38,674 nucleotides of DNA from Oscillospiraceae bacterium (GTDB lineage Bacteria > Bacillota > Clostridia > Oscillospirales > Oscillospiraceae). This document shows positions 23,977 to 33,049 of this stretch, in pieces. Location: positions 1 through 38,674 of the forward strand of contig JAFZDL010000068.1 of the NCBI GenBank assembly GCA_017561205.1. Direction: 5' to 3'. Below the pieces are notes generated by a model that worked only from the letters and a program-made list of their open reading frames with translations, had not been told where the DNA came from and did no database searches. The first letter of the stretch is position 1. Every line of letters begins with the position of its first letter. The position numbers and the translations under genes were made by a program.

Positions 23977-25149
23977 TTATTGTTGTTCTTGAATCAGAAG
24001 CAGGTCGGAGATGATGGAGTTGGAAACCAAGAAGCCGTTAGGGGTCAAATGCCAGCGGCCATCGAAGGTCTTGGAGGCAAGGTTCCGGTCCTTGCACTCG
24101 TACAGATACTTTTCCAAAGGCGCAAAGGGCAGCAGGAAGCGTTTTTCGTAAACCTTGGGGTCAATACCGCCGACTGTGCGGAGCTTCATCATCAGGTATT
24201 CGCCGGCCCGGTCACGGGAACCGATCTCCTGCACTTCCGTCAGCACTTGACCGCCGGTGCGGATGCCCTCGATATAGGCGGGCAGATCTCTTACAATGGT
24301 GAACCGGCTGCCGCCGAAATCGGAGCTGGCATTGGGACCAAAGCCTAAATAGGGCTCGCCGTTCCAGTACTTGAGATTGTGCCGGGACACATTGCCCTTG
24401 CGGCAGAAGTTGGAAATCTCATACTGCCGGTAGCCGTGCTGCCGTAGGATTTCCACCGCGGACAGATACATTTCTGCCTGGGTATCATCGTCAGCTAAAT
24501 TGCAATAGTCCTTGTATTCGTAAAGAGGTGTGCCTTCTTCCACCTGTAAGCCGTAGCAACTGATATGCTCCGGCTGCAGCTTCAGTACATTTTTAAGCGT
24601 CCGCTCCCAGGCTTCCAGAGTCTGGCCGGGCAGGCCGTACATCAGATCCACAGACAGATTCTTGAAACGGAATTTGCGGATTCGTCTTACTGCCGCAACC
24701 GCCTGCTCATAGGAATGGGGACGGCCAATCCGCTTCAAGATATCATTATCGTCGCACTGAATGCCTAAGCTCACCCGGTTGAAGCCCTCACTGTGCAACC
24801 GCCGCAAAAGCCGGTCAGACACGGAATCCGGGTTTGCTTCAAAGGTGATTTCTGCGTTGTTGGAAACGGTAAAGGATTTCCGGATGGCAGCCAAAATTGC
24901 AGCCATTCCGTCAGCCCCGAAAAAGCTGGGCGTGCCGCCGCCAAAGTAGATGGTGTCTACAATATAGTCGGGGGCTAAAGGGCCTGCCTCCCGGATGTGC
25001 TGACAGACTGCTTCTTGGTAGCCGAAGATCCACTTGTCCTCCTTGGTGGTGACGGAGTAAAAATCGCAGTACTGGCATTTACTCCGGCAGAAGGGAACGT
25101 GAATATAGATCCCCAAAGGGGTTTTGTTTTTACCGGTAAATAAAGGCAT
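23977..25149 (-). CDS. hemW: HemW-like radical SAM protein
   Basis: A 390-residue radical SAM protein of the HemN/HemW group. The cluster motif is C21-R-S-K-C25-Q-Y-C28 with the HemN-like IYIHVPFCRSKCQYCDFYS start. Other landmarks are TIYFGGGTPS, ITFEANPDS and DLMYGLPGQT. Linkage right after lepA (3 nt) and the lack of a haem pathway nearby point to HemW, a proposed haem chaperone, rather than coproporphyrinogen oxidase HemN. Many Firmicutes have lepA-hemW-hrcA; here hrcA is absent and the operon ends at the long hairpin. Confidence 0.93.
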   Translation of the reverse strand: MPLFTGKNKTPLGIYIHVPFCRSKCQYCDFYSVTTKEDKWIFGYQEAVCQHIREAGPLAPDYIVDTIYFGGGTPSFFGADGMAAILAAIRKSFTVSNNAEITFEANPDSVSDRLLRRLHSEGFNRVSLGIQCDDNDILKRIGRPHSYEQAVAAVRRIRKFRFKNLSVDLMYGLPGQTLEAWERTLKNVLKLQPEHISCYGLQVEEGTPLYEYKDYCNLADDDTQAEMYLSAVEILRQHGYRQYEISNFCRKGNVSRHNLKYWNGEPYLGFGPNASSDFGGSRFTIVRDLPAYIEGIRTGGQVLTEVQEIGSRDRAGEYLMMKLRTVGGIDPKVYEKRFLLPFAPLEKYLYECKDRNLASKTFDGRWHLTPNGFLVSNSIISDLLLIQEQQ

Positions 25150-25152
25150 ATT

Positions 25153-26961
25153 TTAATCCTCGTCAAGCTTCAGTACAGCCATAAAGGCCTCGGAGGGGAC
25201 GGAAACCGTGCCAAAGGTACGCATTCGCTTTTTACCCTCTTTCTGCTTTTCCAGCAGCTTCTTCTTACGGGTGATATCGCCGCCGTAGCACTTGGCAAGC
25301 ACGTCCTTACGCAGAGCCTTGATGGTCTCGCGGGCGATGATCTTGCCACCGATAGCTGCCTGAACGGGAATCTCAAACTGGGCGCGGGGGATATTGTCCT
25401 TCAGCCGCTCGCAGATTTTCCGGGCCCGGGGATAGGCGTTGTCCGCAAAGAGAATAAAGCTCAATGCGTCCACAATATCGCCGTTGAGGAGAATATCCAG
25501 CTTTACCAGCCGGCTGGGCCGGTAGCCGATCAGTTCATAGTCCAAAGAACCGTAGCCACGGGTACGGGACTTGAGGGCATCAAAGAAGTCATAAATGATC
25601 TCATTCAGGGGCATTTCGTAGTGCAGCTCCACCCGGTTGGCATCCAGATAGACCATATCCTTGAATTCGCCCCGGCGGGAGGTGGCAAGGTCCATAATGT
25701 TGCCCACATATTCCTGGGGCGCCATCAGATTGACCTTTACAAAAGGCTCTTCCGCCAGCTGAATGTCCATAGGATCGGGGTAGTCCAGAGGGTTATCTAC
25801 CATATGCACCACGCCATCGTTGGTGGTGACCCGGTAGGAAACGTTGGGAGCGGTGGTGATCAGGTCTAAGTTATACTCCCGTTCCAATCGCTCCTGGATA
25901 ATTTCCATATGGAGAAGTCCAAGGAAACCGCAGCGGAAACCAAAGCCCAGGGCGATGGAGTTTTCCAGTTCATAAACAAAGGACGCATCGTTCAGCTTCA
26001 GCTTTTCCAAAGCTTCCCGCAGATCCTGGTACTTTGCACCGTCGGCAGGATAAACACCGGAGAAGACCATAGGCTGCACCTGGCGGTAGCCGGGCAGAGG
26101 TGTGGCAGCGGGATTGTCAACAGTTGTAATAGTATCGCCCACCTGGGTGTCGGACACGGTCTTGATGGAGGCGGTGATGTAGCCTACCTCGCCGGCGCCC
26201 AAAGCGTCCCGGGGAATGAGGCCCTTGGGGCTCATAGTACCCACTTCCACAACTTTGTAAACAGCGCCGGTGGCCATCATCTTGATGTCCATACCCGCGC
26301 AAACACTACCTTCTTTAATGCGGGTGTAGACGATAACGCCACGGTAGGAGTCGTACTGGCTGTCGAAGATCAGCGCCTGCAAAGGAGCATTTCGGTCACC
26401 CTTGGGGGCGGGAACGTCTTTTACGATCATTTCCAGCACAGAATGGATATTGATGCCGTTTTTGGCGGAAATTTCGGGGGCATCCTCAGCGGGAACGCAG
26501 ATAATGTCCTCGATTTCCTGCTTGACCTCCTGGGGACGGGCGGAGGGCAGGTCGATCTTGTTGATAACAGGCAGCACTTCCAGGCCTGCATCGGTTGCCA
26601 GGAAGGTGTTTGCCAAGGTTTGGGCCTCCACACCCTGAGAAGCGTCCACCACCAAAATTGCGCCCTCGCAGGCAGCAAGAGAGCGGGAAACCTCGTAGTT
26701 AAAGTCCACGTGGCCCGGGGTGTCGATGAGATTCAGCGCATAGGTTTCACCATCGTCGGCCTTGTAGTTGAGCGTGGCAGCGGTGGCTTTGATGGTAATG
26801 CCGCGCTCCCGCTCCAAGTCCATGGAGTCTAAGATCTGCTCCTCCATTTCCCGCTTGTCGATGGCCGCGCATTCCTCCAACAGGCGGTCTGCCAGGGTGG
26901 ATTTGCCGTGGTCGATGTGGGCAATAATGGAAAAATTACGAATTTTGGAAAGGTCTGTCAT
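25153..26961 (-). CDS. lepA: Elongation factor 4 (LepA) GTPase
   Basis: A 602-residue translational GTPase that acts on stalled or mistranslocated ribosomes. G1 is AHIDHGKST, followed by the switch [10 protein letters not shown] and the NKIDLPSA G4 motif. The C-terminal LepA-specific domain ends in the family-typical [18 protein letters not shown] region. I start it at ATG 26961 (MTDLSKIRN), which has AGAGG at a good distance and gives the usual 600-residue length. The earlier in-frame ATG at 27003 is only about 10 nt from the predicted transcription start and lacks a ribosome site. It is first in the lepA-hemW operon. Confidence 0.96.
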   Translation of the reverse strand: MTDLSKIRNFSIIAHIDHGKSTLADRLLEECAAIDKREMEEQILDSMDLERERGITIKATAATLNYKADDGETYALNLIDTPGHVDFNYEVSRSLAACEGAILVVDASQGVEAQTLANTFLATDAGLEVLPVINKIDLPSARPQEVKQEIEDIICVPAEDAPEISAKNGINIHSVLEMIVKDVPAPKGDRNAPLQALIFDSQYDSYRGVIVYTRIKEGSVCAGMDIKMMATGAVYKVVEVGTMSPKGLIPRDALGAGEVGYITASIKTVSDTQVGDTITTVDNPAATPLPGYRQVQPMVFSGVYPADGAKYQDLREALEKLKLNDASFVYELENSIALGFGFRCGFLGLLHMEIIQERLEREYNLDLITTAPNVSYRVTTNDGVVHMVDNPLDYPDPMDIQLAEEPFVKVNLMAPQEYVGNIMDLATSRRGEFKDMVYLDANRVELHYEMPLNEIIYDFFDALKSRTRGYGSLDYELIGYRPSRLVKLDILLNGDIVDALSFILFADNAYPRARKICERLKDNIPRAQFEIPVQAAIGGKIIARETIKALRKDVLAKCYGGDITRKKKLLEKQKEGKKRMRTFGTVSVPSEAFMAVLKLDED

Positions 26962-27017
26962 AGATACACCTCTATTATCAAGTACAGGCAGATACACTGC
27001 CATTTTACACCATTCTC

Positions 27018-27046
27018 ATTATAATGTGTTTTTGCGAAAATGTAAA
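27018..27046 (-). promoter_or_regulatory. Promoter of lepA-hemW
   Basis: Minus strand: -35 TTTACA (27046-27041), 17-nt spacer, -10 TATAAT (27023-27018). Confidence 0.8.
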
Positions 27047-27138
27047 CAGTATGTTTTGGCAAAAGGCGGGGAATACTGAGTTTTGCAGCGACAAAAACCG
27101 CCTAAAGCTGCTTTTTTAAAAAATTTTTTGCAAAACCC

Positions 27139-27167
27139 TTGTCAAAATACCGGATTCAAGGTATAGT
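27139..27167 (+). promoter_or_regulatory. Promoter of rpoD
   Basis: -35 TTGTCA (27139-27144), 17-nt spacer, -10 TATAGT (27162-27167), with the ATG at 27205. Confidence 0.75.
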
Positions 27168-27204
27168 CTAACAGAAAACTCGAAAAACAGAGAGGTATGG
27201 AAGT

Positions 27205-28353
<1,149 letters not shown>

Positions 28354-28354
28354 T

Positions 28355-28386
28355 AAAAAGCCACCGGTTATCCCGGTGGCTTTTTC
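28355..28386. terminator. Terminator of rpoD (probably bidirectional)
   Basis: Stem AAAAAGCCACCGG / CCGGTGGCTTTTT around a short loop, 1 bp after the rpoD stop and convergent with the small minus-strand ORF. Confidence 0.9.
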
Positions 28387-28429
28387 TATGCAAGGTCGTT
28401 TGTATAAAGGCGATTGACGGTGTATATTA

Positions 28430-28675
28430 TCAAAAATCGTGGCGGAATCCGCCATCACTCCCAGCGGACTCCAAGACACACACGATTTCTTCAATCTTCA
28501 TAAAACATTCTTTGTCGGTTAGGCTGTCATCTTGTATGATGGCCTTGATTTTTTGCAATGCTTGATAGCATTCACTTTCAACGATTTTTGTAATATCACA
28601 AGCATCTCCGGGGAATGTGATTTTAACCTCTCCCTGCATCAATGCGTGGGATAAGATTTCTTTGTATAAATCCAT
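28430..28675 (-). CDS. Small conserved-looking protein of unknown function
   Basis: An 81-residue soluble, mostly helical, acidic protein beginning MDLYKEILSHALMQGEV. I start it at ATG 28675, which follows TGGAGGATT; a longer frame to 28768 would run through a terminator hairpin and is rejected. The C-terminal GSDGGFRHDF ending is a pattern I remember from small gut Clostridia proteins of unknown role. There is no signal peptide or known domain. Upstream sits an intrinsic terminator and a 108-nt hairpin, so expression may be conditional. Confidence 0.6.
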   Translation of the reverse strand: MDLYKEILSHALMQGEVKITFPGDACDITKIVESECYQALQKIKAIIQDDSLTDKECFMKIEEIVCVLESAGSDGGFRHDF

Positions 28676-28699
28676 TTTAGAATCCTCCAGAAATAAAAA

Positions 28700-28722
28700 G
28701 TGCGCAGCAGAAGCTGCGCACG
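28700..28722 (-). terminator. Intrinsic terminator upstream of the 81-residue ORF
   Basis: Minus strand: stem GTGCGCAGC / GCTGCGCAC with a short loop, then TTTTTATTT, only about 20 nt before the ribosome site of the ORF at 28675. It may be an attenuator, or may end a small RNA made from the hairpin at 28743-28850. Confidence 0.7.
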
Positions 28723-28742
28723 AAAAACACACAGCCCTATTG

Positions 28743-28850
28743 CTGCAACACAAACTTTCACATCCCAAACAGGTGTGCGAAAACGGGCGTGTATTTTTGC
28801 AAAAACAAAATACACACCTATTTGGGAAAAGGATTCAGTTTGTGTTGCAG
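28743..28850 (-). ncRNA. Long hairpin leader or small RNA candidate
   Basis: Perfect 14-bp end stems (CTGCAACACAAACT / AGTTTGTGTTGCAG) enclose further pairs: CCCAAA/TTTGGG, AGGT/ACCT and GTGTATTTT/AAAATACAC, with one 14-nt bulge. No ORF fits. In the minus direction it precedes a terminator and then a small gene. It could instead be a MITE-like palindrome. Confidence 0.45.
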
Positions 28851-28883
28851 TATTATGTTAGCACAATTTCCTGCAAATTGCAA

Positions 28884-28912
28884 CCCCCGGCTCTTGGAAG
28901 AGTCGGGGGTGC
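28884..28912 (-). terminator. Terminator of the folate / metal-binding operon
   Basis: Stem CCCCCG-A-CTCTT / AAGAG-C-CGGGGG, just after the CooT stop codon. The T-rich tail is weak on the minus strand (TTGCAATTT). Confidence 0.6.
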
Positions 28913-28917
28913 TTGTT

Positions 28918-29109
28918 TTAGGCGTTTTCTTTGACGATCACGAAGCCGTCGACTAAGTTGGCGCATTCCAAAGTGCCTTCAATGGCAACGGTGCGTTCCA
29001 TCAGATCGGTGCAAAGAACACAGCCGTCCTTGCATTCGATGCGCATAACATTCTTAAGAACCACATTTTCTGAAGCTTGGGTGTTTTTATAAACGGTGGA
29101 AAGACACAT
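28918..29109 (-). CDS. CooT-family nickel-binding protein
   Basis: A 63-residue protein of the CooT family, small SH3-like dimers that bind Ni2+ through the N-terminal Met-Cys. The start MCLSTVYKN (with Cys2), VVLKNVMRIE, LTDLM-like and LVDGFVIVKE segments are characteristic. I start it at ATG 29109, after AAGGAG, because the Met-Cys N-terminus is functional in the family; an in-frame start 7 codons earlier would bury Cys2. CooT was found as a nickel protein for carbon monoxide dehydrogenase, but no such gene is here. It is last in the folT-folC operon, 10 nt after the His-rich gene. Confidence 0.85.
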   Translation of the reverse strand: MCLSTVYKNTQASENVVLKNVMRIECKDGCVLCTDLMERTVAIEGTLECANLVDGFVIVKENA

Positions 29110-29119
29110 AATTTTCTCC

Positions 29120-29461
29120 TTACTTGACATCCAGGGCAGACAGCACGGCAGTCAGCCGCATATTGCCCTTTTCAAAGTCGCACACAGCGGCCATTACCTG
29201 CTCGAAAGCAGCGTGGCTGCCGGCCTTGTCCAGCTGCTCAGCCAGCTCCGCCAGTTCCTGTGCGTGGGCGGCATTGTGGCCCACCATATACTTCATCAGT
29301 GCCACCAGTTCTTCCATGGGAGTATGCTCGCACTTGGAAGCGCAGCTGCCGCAGGAACAATCGCAATCGTGGTTGTGATCATGGTGGTGTTCGTGGTCAT
29401 GGCAATGGGTGTGTTCGTGGGTATGCTCGTGAGAGCCAATATGATCGTGATGAATATGCAT
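29120..29461 (-). CDS. Histidine-rich metal-binding protein
   Basis: A 113-residue protein whose first 46 residues contain 17 His and 6 Cys (C20, C33, C35, C37, C40, C44), a probable Ni2+, Zn2+ or Co2+ store or delivery arm. The rest (about 48-113) is a helical domain, PMEELVALMKYMVGHNAAHA onward, that I cannot name. No signal peptide, so cytosolic. It lies between folC (15 nt) and the CooT gene (10 nt), with GGAGGAG before the ATG. The pairing with CooT suggests joint metal handling; the link to folate genes is unexplained. Confidence 0.8.
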   Translation of the reverse strand: MHIHHDHIGSHEHTHEHTHCHDHEHHHDHNHDCDCSCGSCASKCEHTPMEELVALMKYMVGHNAAHAQELAELAEQLDKAGSHAAFEQVMAAVCDFEKGNMRLTAVLSALDVK

Positions 29462-29476
29462 AAGCGTTTCTCCTCC

Positions 29477-30748
29477 TTAAATTGCTTCTAACAGGGCATT
29501 GCGAATATCGCCGATGGTATAAAGAGATCCAAAGCACAGCACTGCGCCGTCATTTCCTGCCAGAGAGATTGCCTTGCGGACGCCTTCTGCGACGGTCTCG
29601 CAGGCGGTAGCCTTAGCACCTGCGTTCGTTAAGTGCATTGCCAATTCCGCAGCGGGCAGGCGGCGGGGGTTGGGAGGTGTGACGCAGACAAACTCCTCAA
29701 TGAGGGGCATAACCGGGCGGTACATATCGCCGTAGTCCTTGTCGGCCAGCACACCGGTGAGGGCGATGACCCGACGGCCTTTCAGGTAGTCCTCAATGTT
29801 CTTTACCAGCGCTTCCAAACACTGGGGATTGTGACCGCCGTCGATGATGAACAGGGGGTCGCGGCTGACAATATCAAAGCGGCCGGGCCAGGAAACATCC
29901 CGGATACCGTCATAGATATTCTCTCTTGTGATTTTCCAGCCCTTTTCCATAAGAGTTTCTGCTACGGCAAGCACAACGGAGGCGTTGTGGAGCTGATGGT
30001 CGCCAAGCAGAGGCAGGTGGATGTCTTTATACTCACCGCAGTCGAAGACCTGCTCGAACAGGTCGTGGGCTTTCAGCTTAAGACCTGCAAAGTTAGCCTT
30101 TTTCAGCTTGACATTCCGTTCGGTACAAGTTTTCTCAAAGACGGCTTCCACGGAAGGCGCGCCCCGGTAGATAACGGCGTTGCCACCCCCTTTGATGATG
30201 CCGGCCTTGTTAAAGGCAATCTCTTCCAGTGTATTGCCCAAAATGTCGGTGTGGTCTAAGCCGATATTGGTGATGACCGCAACCTCGGGGCAGGGAATCA
30301 CATTGGTGGCGTCCAGCAGACCGCCCAGGCCTACCTCCAGCACCACAATGTCGCAGCCTTTGCGCTTGAAGAATTCAAAGCCGATGGCGGTGGTCAGTTC
30401 GAACTCTGTGGGGGTCTCATCCATGGAGTCGGCCAGAGGCTTTACATATTCGGTGATTGCCACCAGCTCCTCATCGGAGATCATTTCACCGTTTACCTGC
30501 ATCCGCTCACCAAACTGATAAATGAAGGGGGAGGTGTAAAGGCCGGTGCAGTAGCCAGCGTTGCGCAAAATGGATGCGGTCATGGCGGCGGTAGAACCCT
30601 TGCCGTTGGTGCCGGCGATGTGGATATACTTCATATCCTTATGGGGGTTGCCCATTTTATCTAAGAGGGCAGTGATCCGATCCAAACCGGGCATCATACC
30701 CTTCCAGCATACGGAGTGAATATAGTCAAGCGCTTGCTCGACAGTCAT
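29477..30748 (-). CDS. folC: Folylpolyglutamate synthase / dihydrofolate synthase
   Basis: A 423-residue Mur-ligase-like enzyme that adds glutamates to folates, trapping them in the cell, and may also make dihydrofolate from dihydropteroate. The P-loop is GTNGKGSTAAM (46-56). Other family marks are TSPFIYQFGERMQVNG, VLEVGLGGLLDATN (the folate-binding and Mg2+ region), NIGLDHTDILG and FDIVSRDPLFIIDGGHNPQ. Length is normal. It starts 6 nt after folT in the same operon, so imported folate is polyglutamylated at once. Ribosome site is AAAGGA, modest. Confidence 0.96.
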   Translation of the reverse strand: MTVEQALDYIHSVCWKGMMPGLDRITALLDKMGNPHKDMKYIHIAGTNGKGSTAAMTASILRNAGYCTGLYTSPFIYQFGERMQVNGEMISDEELVAITEYVKPLADSMDETPTEFELTTAIGFEFFKRKGCDIVVLEVGLGGLLDATNVIPCPEVAVITNIGLDHTDILGNTLEEIAFNKAGIIKGGGNAVIYRGAPSVEAVFEKTCTERNVKLKKANFAGLKLKAHDLFEQVFDCGEYKDIHLPLLGDHQLHNASVVLAVAETLMEKGWKITRENIYDGIRDVSWPGRFDIVSRDPLFIIDGGHNPQCLEALVKNIEDYLKGRRVIALTGVLADKDYGDMYRPVMPLIEEFVCVTPPNPRRLPAAELAMHLTNAGAKATACETVAEGVRKAISLAGNDGAVLCFGSLYTIGDIRNALLEAI

Positions 30749-30754
30749 AGTCCA

Positions 30755-31312
30755 TCATCCTTTTTTAAATTTAATAGGGGGCCAAACCCCCAGGCGGGTA
30801 AATACATTGGATTTCATCAGCGCGTAGATAATCAGGGTTTCCGCTACCAGCATAATGGAAAACTGGATGCTGCGGGTACCCAGGTAGTACAAAACACCGG
30901 CGGCAAAAGTTCCGTCAAAATACAGAAATGCCAGCATACAGCTCTGGTACAGAATAGAACCGATGACTACCGGGAACAGGTAGCTTAAGCCTAAGCGGAT
31001 CACAGAGGGGTTCTTCTGAATATACAGTCGGAGCAGACCGCCGAATACGCCGTACAAAATGGCGGGGGGACACAGCAGGGGGTTGAAGCCGAACTGCATC
31101 AGACTGCCGGTAAAGTCAGCCACAAAGCCGGTGAGTCCGCCCATGACCGGGCCGAAGAACATACCAGACAAAAACAGCGGGAATTTGTCCAAAGACCAGC
31201 GGACACCGTCCGGGGTAGCGAAGCACAGGACGCGGGCCATAACCACACTTAGGGCGGCCAGCATCGCGCTGTATACAAGGGCCTTAATGGCCTGGGTGCG
31301 TTTGGTTTGCAT
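30755..31312 (-). CDS. folT: Folate ECF transporter S component
   Basis: A 185-residue membrane protein with five or six helices, the substrate-binding subunit for folate of an energy-coupling-factor importer. The shared EcfA/A'/T module is not in the window. Typical segments are SAMLAALSVVMARVL at the N-terminus, SLDKFPLFLSGMFFGPVMGG, FVADFTGSLM and GVLYYLGTRSIQFSIM. I start it at ATG 31312 after GAAGGAGG; the longer frame to 31363 reads through the terminator tail. A THF riboswitch and terminator lie upstream, which independently supports the folate assignment. Confidence 0.92.
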   Translation of the reverse strand: MQTKRTQAIKALVYSAMLAALSVVMARVLCFATPDGVRWSLDKFPLFLSGMFFGPVMGGLTGFVADFTGSLMQFGFNPLLCPPAILYGVFGGLLRLYIQKNPSVIRLGLSYLFPVVIGSILYQSCMLAFLYFDGTFAAGVLYYLGTRSIQFSIMLVAETLIIYALMKSNVFTRLGVWPPIKFKKG

Positions 31313-31362
31313 AAAAAATCCTCCTTCTATGCAGGCAAAAAATGGTATCCGGGCAATGGGCA

Positions 31363-31396
31363 CAAAAAAGCCCCAAACGCCAAAGCGTCCGGGGGA
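31363..31396 (-). terminator. Terminator of the THF riboswitch platform
   Basis: Minus strand: CCCC-GG-ACGC / GCGT-TT-GGGG type stem followed by CTTTTTTG, between the aptamer and folT. It would be the expression switch. Confidence 0.75.
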
Positions 31397-31479
31397 GTGA
31401 TTTTGTACAGCATTACCCTCAGGGCATTTGCCCCACCGAGTATCGTTGCTTACATATAAGGAGTTTTTCCTATATGTGC

Positions 31480-31577
31480 AGCGGGTGCGGAAATCTCATC
31501 GCGGACAAAAAGTCCTTCGTCTGCCACTCAACTCCCCATTTTGGCAGCACTTCACGCGAGGTTTCCTACTCTGTTCG
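31480..31577 (-). ncRNA. Tetrahydrofolate (THF) riboswitch
   Basis: Minus-strand leader matching the THF aptamer: AGAGTAGGAAA at the 5' end pairs with TTTCCGCACCCGCT at the 3' end, with the conserved CGCGTGAAGTG, GGGGAGTTG and GACGAAGGAC blocks between. It binds reduced folates and usually turns down folate transport genes. Recognition is by eye against the remembered consensus; the folT gene downstream fits exactly. A separate hairpin (ACATATAGGA / TCCTTATATGT, about 31450-31479) lies between aptamer and terminator. Confidence 0.88.
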
Positions 31578-31582
31578 AACTT

Positions 31583-31611
31583 ATCATACACCATTATGTA
31601 AAAAAAGTAAA
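31583..31611 (-). promoter_or_regulatory. Promoter of the folate operon
   Basis: Minus strand: -35 TTTACT (31611-31606), 17-nt spacer, -10 TATGAT (31588-31583). The transcript would start at the riboswitch edge. Confidence 0.7.
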
Positions 31612-31685
31612 TCCCCAATTTACAAAAACACCCCTCTTTTTGTGAAAATTAAATACATGTGCTGTGTTTTTCCTAGGAAAAATCC

Positions 31686-31714
31686 TTGATTTTTGTGTAT
31701 ATTTGATTTATAAT
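31686..31714 (+). promoter_or_regulatory. Promoter of the minD-like / mgsA-like pair
   Basis: -35 TTGATT (31686-31691), 17-nt spacer, -10 TATAAT (31709-31714), upstream of the TTG start at 31746. Confidence 0.75.
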
Positions 31715-31745
31715 TACTGATATCTTAGGATAGGAGGAGCAGAAT

Positions 31746-32483
31746 TTGGGCGAATTGATAGCCATTCTGTCCGGTAAGGGCGGAACGGGTAAAACCTCTG
31801 TATGCGCCGGGCTTGCAGAAGCGCTGGCTTTGCAGGATAAAACCGTTCTTTGCGTCGACTGCGATGTGGGACTGCGGAATTTAGATATTGCGTTAGGTCT
31901 GAGCCAAATCGGCACTCTGTCCTTTCAGGATATTTGCTCCGGAAACTATACCTTAGACCAGGCTGCCCGCCACAGTACATATCCCACTCTGTCTTTTCTC
32001 ACTGCACCGGTGAATTGCACCCCCGACGAGGTGGACAAGGAGGCGTTTGGAGAGATGCTCCAACAGGCCCGGCAGTTGTTTGACTATGTGCTGCTGGATG
32101 CCCCTGCGGGTATTGAAGCGGGTTTTCAGCTGTCTGCTGCTTATGCCGACCGGGTGATCTTGGTGACAAGCGCTGATCCTGCCGCCATCCGGGATGCTTC
32201 CCGGGCTTCCGATGTGCTGGAAGCTATGGGCAAGAAGAATGTGCGCATGATCCTCAACCGGGTCAATGAAAAAATGATCTCTGCCATGGGCATTACCGTG
32301 GACGATATTATGGATCAGTCCGGTCTGCCTCTATTAGGTCTTGTGCCGGAGGATGAAAATGTGCCTTTGGCTGCTGCGTTCCGTCAGCCCCTTTTGGGCT
32401 ATGAGAAGAAAGGCGCAGCCGCTGCCTGCAAGCGTATTGCAAAACGAATCCAGGGCAATTATGTTCCTGTGAAACTAAAATAA
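31746..32483 (+). CDS. minD: MinD/ParA-family ATPase (MinD-like)
   Basis: A 245-residue deviant-Walker ATPase. The A motif is GKGGTGKTS (10-18) with the signature Lys, then CVDCDVGLRNLDIALGL and DYVLLDAPAGIE (Walker B region), which fit MinD, the site-selection ATPase for cell division. Translation starts at TTG 31746 behind AGGAGGAG. The C-terminal tail (CKRIAKRIQGNYVPVKLK) is basic, but not a clear copy of the MinD membrane helix. No minC or minE is adjacent, so the role as a division-site regulator is uncertain; FlhG-like or other functions are possible. The mgsA homologue follows after 16 nt. Confidence 0.82.
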   Translation: MGELIAILSGKGGTGKTSVCAGLAEALALQDKTVLCVDCDVGLRNLDIALGLSQIGTLSFQDICSGNYTLDQAARHSTYPTLSFLTAPVNCTPDEVDKEAFGEMLQQARQLFDYVLLDAPAGIEAGFQLSAAYADRVILVTSADPAAIRDASRASDVLEAMGKKNVRMILNRVNEKMISAMGITVDDIMDQSGLPLLGLVPEDENVPLAAAFRQPLLGYEKKGAAAACKRIAKRIQGNYVPVKLK

Positions 32484-32499
32484 CAAAAGGAGGGTATCT

Positions 32500-32913
32500 A
32501 TGAATATTGCATTTTTGGCCCACGATAAGAAAAAAGAACTGATGGTTCGGTTCTGTACCGCATATAAAAGTGTGCTGAGCAAGCATAATCTGTATGCTAC
32601 CGCCACCACCGGCCGTCTGATCTCGGACAATACCGGCTTGCCTGTTACCCTGCTTTTGGCTCACAAACAGGGCGGACATCAGCAGATCAATGCCCGCATC
32701 GCATATAACGAGATCGACTTGGTACTGCTGTTCTCCGACCCCAACACGGTAGATGCCTGGGATGACAGCCAAATGCTGGATACCATCCGTCATTGTGACC
32801 GGCACAATGTGCCCATCGCCACCAATTTAGGCAGCGCTGAGATGTTTATTATGGGTCTGCAGCGGGGCGACCTGGATTGGCGTGAGATGTACCACACCAA
32901 GCCTAAGTATTAA
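32500..32913 (+). CDS. Methylglyoxal synthase-like protein with altered active site
   Basis: A 137-residue protein clearly of the MgsA family (NIAFLAHDKKKELM, YATATTGRLI, VPIATNLGSAEM). MgsA converts dihydroxyacetone phosphate to methylglyoxal. Aligned with E. coli MgsA, several key residues differ: the catalytic D71 is His60 (GGHQQ for GGDQQ), H98 is Trp87, D101 is Ser90, and the phosphate-binding S65/G66 are Ala54/His55. H8 (H19), D9 (D20), K12 (K23) and T34/T36/T37 are kept. It may not make methylglyoxal. It is coupled to the minD-like gene, with ribosome site AAAGGAGGG, and a palindromic repeat follows. Confidence 0.85.
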   Translation: MNIAFLAHDKKKELMVRFCTAYKSVLSKHNLYATATTGRLISDNTGLPVTLLLAHKQGGHQQINARIAYNEIDLVLLFSDPNTVDAWDDSQMLDTIRHCDRHNVPIATNLGSAEMFIMGLQRGDLDWREMYHTKPKY

Positions 32914-32923
32914 GAGAATTTCG

Positions 32924-33025
32924 ATTGTCATTCCGAGCCAGTGCTCACACTGGCGTGGGAATCTCCGGGAGTGTTTTCTTGAGATTGCCACACCAGTGAC
33001 ACGGTCACTGGTTCGCAATGACAAT
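32924..33025. repeat. Palindromic intergenic repeat (ATTGTCATT / AATGACAAT ends)
   Basis: Ends ATTGTCATTCCGAG and CGCAATGACAAT form terminal inverted repeats. Inside are CCAGTGCTCACACTGG and CCAGTGACACGGTCACTGG hairpins. It lies between the mgsA-like gene and hisS. Its right end overlaps the hisS leader. Confidence 0.7.
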
Positions 33026-33049
33026 TTGTTTTGTGAAAGGATAAGACAA

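Noticed and set aside
26962-27003. Longer LepA from ATG 27003
   Set aside because: No ribosome site and only about 10 nt from the predicted transcript start; ATG 26961 fits the family N-terminus.
32882-33049. 56-residue N-terminal extension of hisS
   Set aside because: It would overlap the mgsA-like gene and be encoded by a palindromic repeat; ATG 33050 gives the normal HisS N-terminus.
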